From Agrobacterium vitis (GTDB taxonomy: Bacteria > Pseudomonadota > Alphaproteobacteria > Rhizobiales > Rhizobiaceae), in contig NZ_AP023272.1 of NCBI RefSeq assembly GCF_013426735.1, forward strand, positions 843,501 to 907,500: a DNA stretch of 64,000 bases, given 5' to 3'. The notes under the pieces are model-generated. The model was not told where the DNA came from. It worked only from the letters and a program-made list of their open reading frames with translations, and did no database searches. Shown here piece after piece: positions 60,598 to 64,000 of the stretch. The translations under genes and the position numbers were made by a program. Positions within the stretch are counted from its first letter, which is position 1. Each line of letters starts with the position of its first letter.

Positions 60598-61833
60598 TCA
60601 TGATTTCGGTGCTTCCGTTGCAGTCTTGTCTGCTGCCGGCGCAATAACAAAGCCCTTAGAGTCGATTTCCGATGGGACCGGCTTGACCGTGGCGTTGTCG
60701 GTGATCGACTGGAAGCCATCGAGGATCAACTGGTCGCCTTCCTTGATGCCGTCATTCACCAGCCAGTTGTTGCCAGACAGCTTGCTGCTGCGGAATGTCC
60801 GGGTCTCAACTTTGTTGTCTGCGTTTACGAATTTGGCGGTCAGGTCGCCATTGGCATTGCGGCTGGCAGCGCGCTGAGGAATGAGATAACCGTCTTCTTC
60901 GCCAACGGTGATCGTAGCGCGGACATACATGCCGGGCAGGATGAGATTGTCAGGATTATCGAACAATGCACGAATGGTCACTGTTCCGGTTGAGGTGCTG
61001 ACCGCCATTTCGGACATGTCGATCTTGCCGACATGCGGATATTCAGTGCCGTCCTCCATCGTCAGCCGGATATCGGTCGTCTCGGCATCCGCCTTGTTGC
61101 CGTTGCGCTTGAGATTGCTGGCGGCGATGGCGGCGCGCAGACGCAGGAGATTAACGCTGGATTCGTTCAGGGAGATATAGATGGGATCAATCTGCCGCAG
61201 AGTCATCAACGATTCTGTCTGGCTGGCCGTGACCACGTTGCCGATCGAATAATTGGTTGCCGATGTGACTCCATCGAAAGGCGCCTTCACGGATGTCAGA
61301 TCCAGATTGATCTGCGCGGTCTGAAGAGAAGCGCGCGATTCAGACACGGATGCCTTTGCCTGGAGCAGCGTCGTTTGGGCGTCTTCATATTCTTTTTGCG
61401 ATGCACCGGTATTGGCCAGACGCTCATAGCGCTGAAGATTTGCCTGGGCAGCCGGTACGCTCGCCTCAGACTTTTCCAAGGTCGCCTTGGCTTCATCCAA
61501 TGAAGCCCTATAGGTATCCTCGTCGATCTTATAAAGCAGATCGCCAGCCTTGACGAAGCTGCCTTCCTTGAAGGCAATTTCCTTGATCACGCCGCCGACC
61601 CGTGGACGAATGTCAGCGGATTGGAAAGCTTCTGCACGGCCCGACAATATGGTCGTCAGCGGTGCGGTGGATTTTTTAATCGCGAGAACGCTGACTGGGC
61701 TTGGCGGTCTTTCACCGCCGGGACCCCCTGGCCCCCCCGGGCCGCCGGCTTGCTTTTTCCCGTCATCGCTGCATCCGCTCAGCGCAATTGCCGCCACGAG
61801 AATAATGGATGACAGGGTGAGATGTCTGGCCAT
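60598..61833 (-). CDS. ameA: RND efflux periplasmic adaptor
   Basis: A 411-residue membrane-fusion protein. The signal sequence ends in a lipobox-like VAAIALSGCSDD, so it is probably a lipoprotein. The family order is kept: lipoyl half (ADIRPRVGGVIKEIAFKEGSFVKAGDLLYKID), coiled-coil hairpin (about 115-180), second lipoyl half (LTSVKAPFDGVTSATNYSIGNVV) and membrane-proximal barrels. A Gly/Pro-rich GGPGGPGGPGG follows the signal. It links AmeB to AmeC. AGGACC lies upstream of the ATG. Confidence 0.92.
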   Translation of the reverse strand: MARHLTLSSIILVAAIALSGCSDDGKKQAGGPGGPGGPGGERPPSPVSVLAIKKSTAPLTTILSGRAEAFQSADIRPRVGGVIKEIAFKEGSFVKAGDLLYKIDEDTYRASLDEAKATLEKSEASVPAAQANLQRYERLANTGASQKEYEDAQTTLLQAKASVSESRASLQTAQINLDLTSVKAPFDGVTSATNYSIGNVVTASQTESLMTLRQIDPIYISLNESSVNLLRLRAAIAASNLKRNGNKADAETTDIRLTMEDGTEYPHVGKIDMSEMAVSTSTGTVTIRALFDNPDNLILPGMYVRATITVGEEDGYLIPQRAASRNANGDLTAKFVNADNKVETRTFRSSKLSGNNWLVNDGIKEGDQLILDGFQSITDNATVKPVPSEIDSKGFVIAPAADKTATEAPKS

Positions 61834-61843
61834 GCGCAGGTCC

Positions 61844-61998
61844 TAATTTACGAGATAGTCTTGTTCTGACAGTTTCAGTAAAAGAAAATCATCACAAGAC
61901 AATAACATTCCGTAACCGCTCTATCGGCCGATGTTTTTTGCGCGATGGCATCAAGGACACGGCCTGCCTACAAACGGCGTATCTCGTGACGTAAATTA
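61844..61998. repeat. split inverted repeat in the ameR-ameA gap
   Basis: TAATTTACGAGATA at 61844-61857 matches the inverted copy at 61980-61998, except for four inserted bases (TATCTCG-TGAC-GTAAATTA). The first arm lies in the ameA leader and the second next to the ameR stop. They could be paired operators of the TetR-type regulator. Confidence 0.5.
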
Positions 61999-62005
61999 AC
62001 AACCG

Positions 62006-62674
62006 TCACTTTGCAAGTGGATTTTGCAGTGCGGTAGTCACCAGGCCAATCAGATCCCGGCAGCGAATATGGAGAATCTCGGGCTTTTCCCGCGTGATTG
62101 AAAGGGGATGGATAACCCCTTCCAAAGCGGTGGCAATGACGGATGCAGTATGATGTGGATCGGTTACGAAAAAGTCGCCCGTCGCCACGCCTTCAAGGAC
62201 GATGTTTTCGAAAATTGCGCAAATCTTTTCCCTGTAGAGATCGGCGGCGGTGAGTTCCAGATCGGTGGTCAGCACGATCATTTTGAACAGGTGCGGATTG
62301 TCGCAAACGTCCTGCAGCAGTTTGGTCAGGAGCTGCTCGGCCATCTGCAGCAATTTCATCTGAGGTGAAGGAAGCAGTTCCAAGTCAGCGAGCCCGGCCA
62401 TTAGTTTTTCGAGATGGGCTGTCGCGATCGCATCGACCAGAGCGGTTTTGGAATGAAAATGCTTGAATACATTGGCCGGAGACATTTCCAGCTCTGCTGC
62501 GATATCCGCCATCGCCACCTGTTGGTACCCGCGCTGGCGAAACAGTTCCTCCGCCGCCCGCAGGATTTCCTGGCGCGTTTCGGCCGCCGGACGACGTGAC
62601 CTGCGCGGGCGGCATGGTTCCCGCTTGCCAGCGCTTCGTCCGGTGGGCTTGCCAGTGGTTTTTGGCGCTGTCAT
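62006..62674 (-). CDS. ameR: TetR family repressor of the efflux operon
   Basis: A 222-residue TetR-type repressor. The N-terminus is Arg/Lys/Pro rich, then a helix-turn-helix follows (TRQEILRAAEELFRQRGYQQVAMADIAAELEMSPANVFKHF, residues about 33-75), and a ligand domain to the C-terminus. It lies directly upstream of ameA on the same strand and is the probable AmeR-type repressor, induced by the exported drugs. Its ATG is only five bases after the purC stop, so it may be co-transcribed with purC. Its own ribosome site is weak. Confidence 0.85.
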   Translation of the reverse strand: MTAPKTTGKPTGRSAGKREPCRPRRSRRPAAETRQEILRAAEELFRQRGYQQVAMADIAAELEMSPANVFKHFHSKTALVDAIATAHLEKLMAGLADLELLPSPQMKLLQMAEQLLTKLLQDVCDNPHLFKMIVLTTDLELTAADLYREKICAIFENIVLEGVATGDFFVTDPHHTASVIATALEGVIHPLSITREKPEILHIRCRDLIGLVTTALQNPLAK

Positions 62675-62679
62675 GATCG

Positions 62680-63630
62680 TCAGCGCCGGTCGAGATAGGA
62701 GAAGAGATTTGCTTTCACGCGATCAAACGGCGTTTCACCGGAATCATCGGCCTGGAACGTCAATCCTGTAATGGCCTCATAGGCCTGGATATACACTTTG
62801 GAGGTTGCCTCGACCAAGTCCTGTGGAATTTCTGGAATGTCGTCCTTATACGGATCGCATCGTTCCGCCACCCATGACCGTACGAAGTCCTTGTCGAAGC
62901 TGGCCGGCCGGGTTCCCTGGGCGAAGGCCTGTTCATAAGTCTCAGCAATCCAGTAACGGCTACTGTCTGGCGTGTGAATTTCATCAGCCAGAAGGATGTT
63001 ACCTGCTTCGTCTGTGCCGAATTCATATTTGGTATCGACGAGAATAAGGCCGCGTTCGGCAGCCTTCTGTTGGCCGCGAGCGAAAAGAGCCAGCGCGTAT
63101 TGGGAAAGCTGCTGCCATTGATCAGGCGTCAGCAGGCAGTTATCGATAATTTCTGCGGGTGTGAGTGGTGCATCGTGACCACCGTCGAATTCCTTGCTGG
63201 TCGGTGTAATGATCGCCTGCGGCAGCTTCTGATTGTCACGCATGCCGTCCGGCAATGTCATGCCATACATCGTTCGCTGCCCCTTCTTATAAAGCGTCAG
63301 GATCGACGTTCCGGTCGTGCCCGCTAGATAGCCGCGCACCACCACTTCCACGGGGAGGATCGTCAGGCGCTTGCCGATGACAATGGCAGGGTCGGGATAG
63401 GCAATGACATGGTTGGGGCAAATATCGGCGGTCTGTTCAAACCAGTAGCGCGCCGTCTGCGTCAGGACCTGACCTTTATAAGGGATGCAAGCCAGGATAC
63501 GGTCGAAAGCGCTCAACCTATCTGTCGATATAATGATACGACTGCCATCGGGCAGATCGTAATTTTCTCTGACCTTGCCGCGATAATAGTTGGGAAGCTC
63601 GGAAAAAAAAGCTTCTTTCAAAATGCGCAT
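62680..63630 (-). CDS. purC: phosphoribosylaminoimidazole-succinocarboxamide synthase (SAICAR synthase)
   Basis: A 316-residue SAICAR synthase of the longer type, with [28 protein letters not shown] at the N-terminus (ATP-binding and substrate contact), [21 protein letters not shown] and [14 protein letters not shown] blocks. It catalyses the ATP-dependent joining of CAIR and aspartate in purine synthesis. Rhizobia often carry a shorter second PurC as well. It is immediately followed by the TetR regulator gene (five-base gap). Confidence 0.93.
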   Translation of the reverse strand: MRILKEAFFSELPNYYRGKVRENYDLPDGSRIIISTDRLSAFDRILACIPYKGQVLTQTARYWFEQTADICPNHVIAYPDPAIVIGKRLTILPVEVVVRGYLAGTTGTSILTLYKKGQRTMYGMTLPDGMRDNQKLPQAIITPTSKEFDGGHDAPLTPAEIIDNCLLTPDQWQQLSQYALALFARGQQKAAERGLILVDTKYEFGTDEAGNILLADEIHTPDSSRYWIAETYEQAFAQGTRPASFDKDFVRSWVAERCDPYKDDIPEIPQDLVEATSKVYIQAYEAITGLTFQADDSGETPFDRVKANLFSYLDRR

Positions 63631-63787
63631 CGCTTGGCCCCTTTATGTCGCTGCCATCTCGCGTTGGTGATCTGGTTCAAGCGCGTAAGTCAATTTTATT
63701 GCTCAAACCCGTCATGAACATTCCAACCGGCTGCTCTCTACATGATGCAGTCCTAGCGCGCCTAACCCATCGCGGTGGGATTTTCAA

Positions 63788-63820
63788 AGAAAAAAGCGCG
63801 CGGCCATCGCACGCGCGCTT
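63788..63820 (-). terminator. terminator of the gene cut by the right edge
   Basis: Arms AAGCGCGCG/CGCGCGCTT flank a nine-base loop. On the minus strand the stem is followed by a T-tract (TTTTTTCTTT). It lies 26 bases after the stop of the minus-strand gene at 63846. Confidence 0.75.
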
Positions 63821-63845
63821 CCCATTCTCTTAAACTGCGCTGATC

Positions 63846-64000
63846 TCAGGCAAAGGTCAAACGGTCGATCTCGGTGATCTGGCTGGTCACGCGAAGGTGC
63901 CGTATCCGCTGTACGCCGAGCACGATGATAAACGTGATGCATGCCTCAATGGCAAATACCGGTGCATAAGCAACGACCCAGCGTCCCCAATCGGCAAAGG
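63846..64000 (-). CDS. membrane protein, C-terminal end only
   Basis: The last 50 residues of a minus-strand gene that starts beyond the window. They read ADWGRWVVAYAPVFAIEACITF, which is hydrophobic, then a short basic loop IRHLRVTSQ and a polar tail. It is probably the last transmembrane helix and tail of a transporter-like protein. No family can be assigned from this piece. Confidence 0.5.
   Translation of the reverse strand, partial: FADWGRWVVAYAPVFAIEACITFIIVLGVQRIRHLRVTSQITEIDRLTFA

Noticed and set aside
1..64000. tRNA, rRNA, CRISPR arrays and insertion sequences
   Set aside because: No cloverleaf, no regular repeat-spacer array and no transposase or terminal inverted repeats were seen anywhere in the window.

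Overview
The window looks like chromosomal DNA of a Rhizobiaceae alphaproteobacterium, most like Agrobacterium/Allorhizobium. The reasons are a frcBCAK-type sugar transport operon, a NepR-EcfG-PhyR general stress response (GSR) module, an ameABC-type efflux operon, arginase next to ornithine cyclodeaminase, and palindromic intergenic repeats of rhizobial style. No rRNA, tRNA, insertion sequence, prophage or CRISPR array was seen. All functions are inferred from the sequence alone.

Layout. 1-3.4 kb: a polar amino-acid ABC transporter run on the minus strand, ending in a HutC-like regulator cut by the window edge. 3.5-9.3 kb: frcB-frcC-frcA-frcK (minus), with a divergent ROK regulator and a RbsD/FucU-type mutarotase. 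9.4-14.2 kb: an SDR enzyme, an Lrp regulator, arginase plus ornithine cyclodeaminase (arginine to ornithine to proline), a Pmp3-type peptide and a GH105 hydrolase. 14.3-16.7 kb: ExbB-ExbD-TonB energy transducer with a possible RirA iron box. 17-27 kb: a GSR island with EcfG, two NepR anti-sigma factors, PhyR, an HWE kinase, a degenerate receiver, Dps and several small stress proteins. Seven promoters of the form GGAAC-N16-CGTT lie in front of these genes. 27.2-29.8 kb: ATP-dependent DNA ligase with its partner exonuclease. 29.9-35.6 kb: a MerR-ATPase fusion, a stand-alone Lrp ligand domain, a 974-residue kinase/aminotransferase fusion and PurU. 35.9-49.2 kb: an exopolysaccharide cluster (GH5, polymerase, Wzz/GumC-like protein, two glycosyltransferases, flippase, a two-domain alpha/beta hydrolase, GH2 hydrolase). 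49.2-52.6 kb: a four-gene operon of carrier protein, acyl-CoA dehydrogenase, SerRS-like amino acid:carrier-protein ligase and DUF1839. 52.8-55.6 kb: EpmB, EpmA and EF-P. 55.9-63.6 kb: ameC-ameB-ameA, a TetR regulator and PurC. The window ends inside a membrane protein gene.

The two most distinctive parts are the compact GSR island, where regulators and targets share one promoter type, and the amino acid:carrier-protein ligase operon, whose end product is unknown. The latter lies close to EpmA, a second aminoacyl-tRNA synthetase paralogue that loads an amino acid onto a protein.
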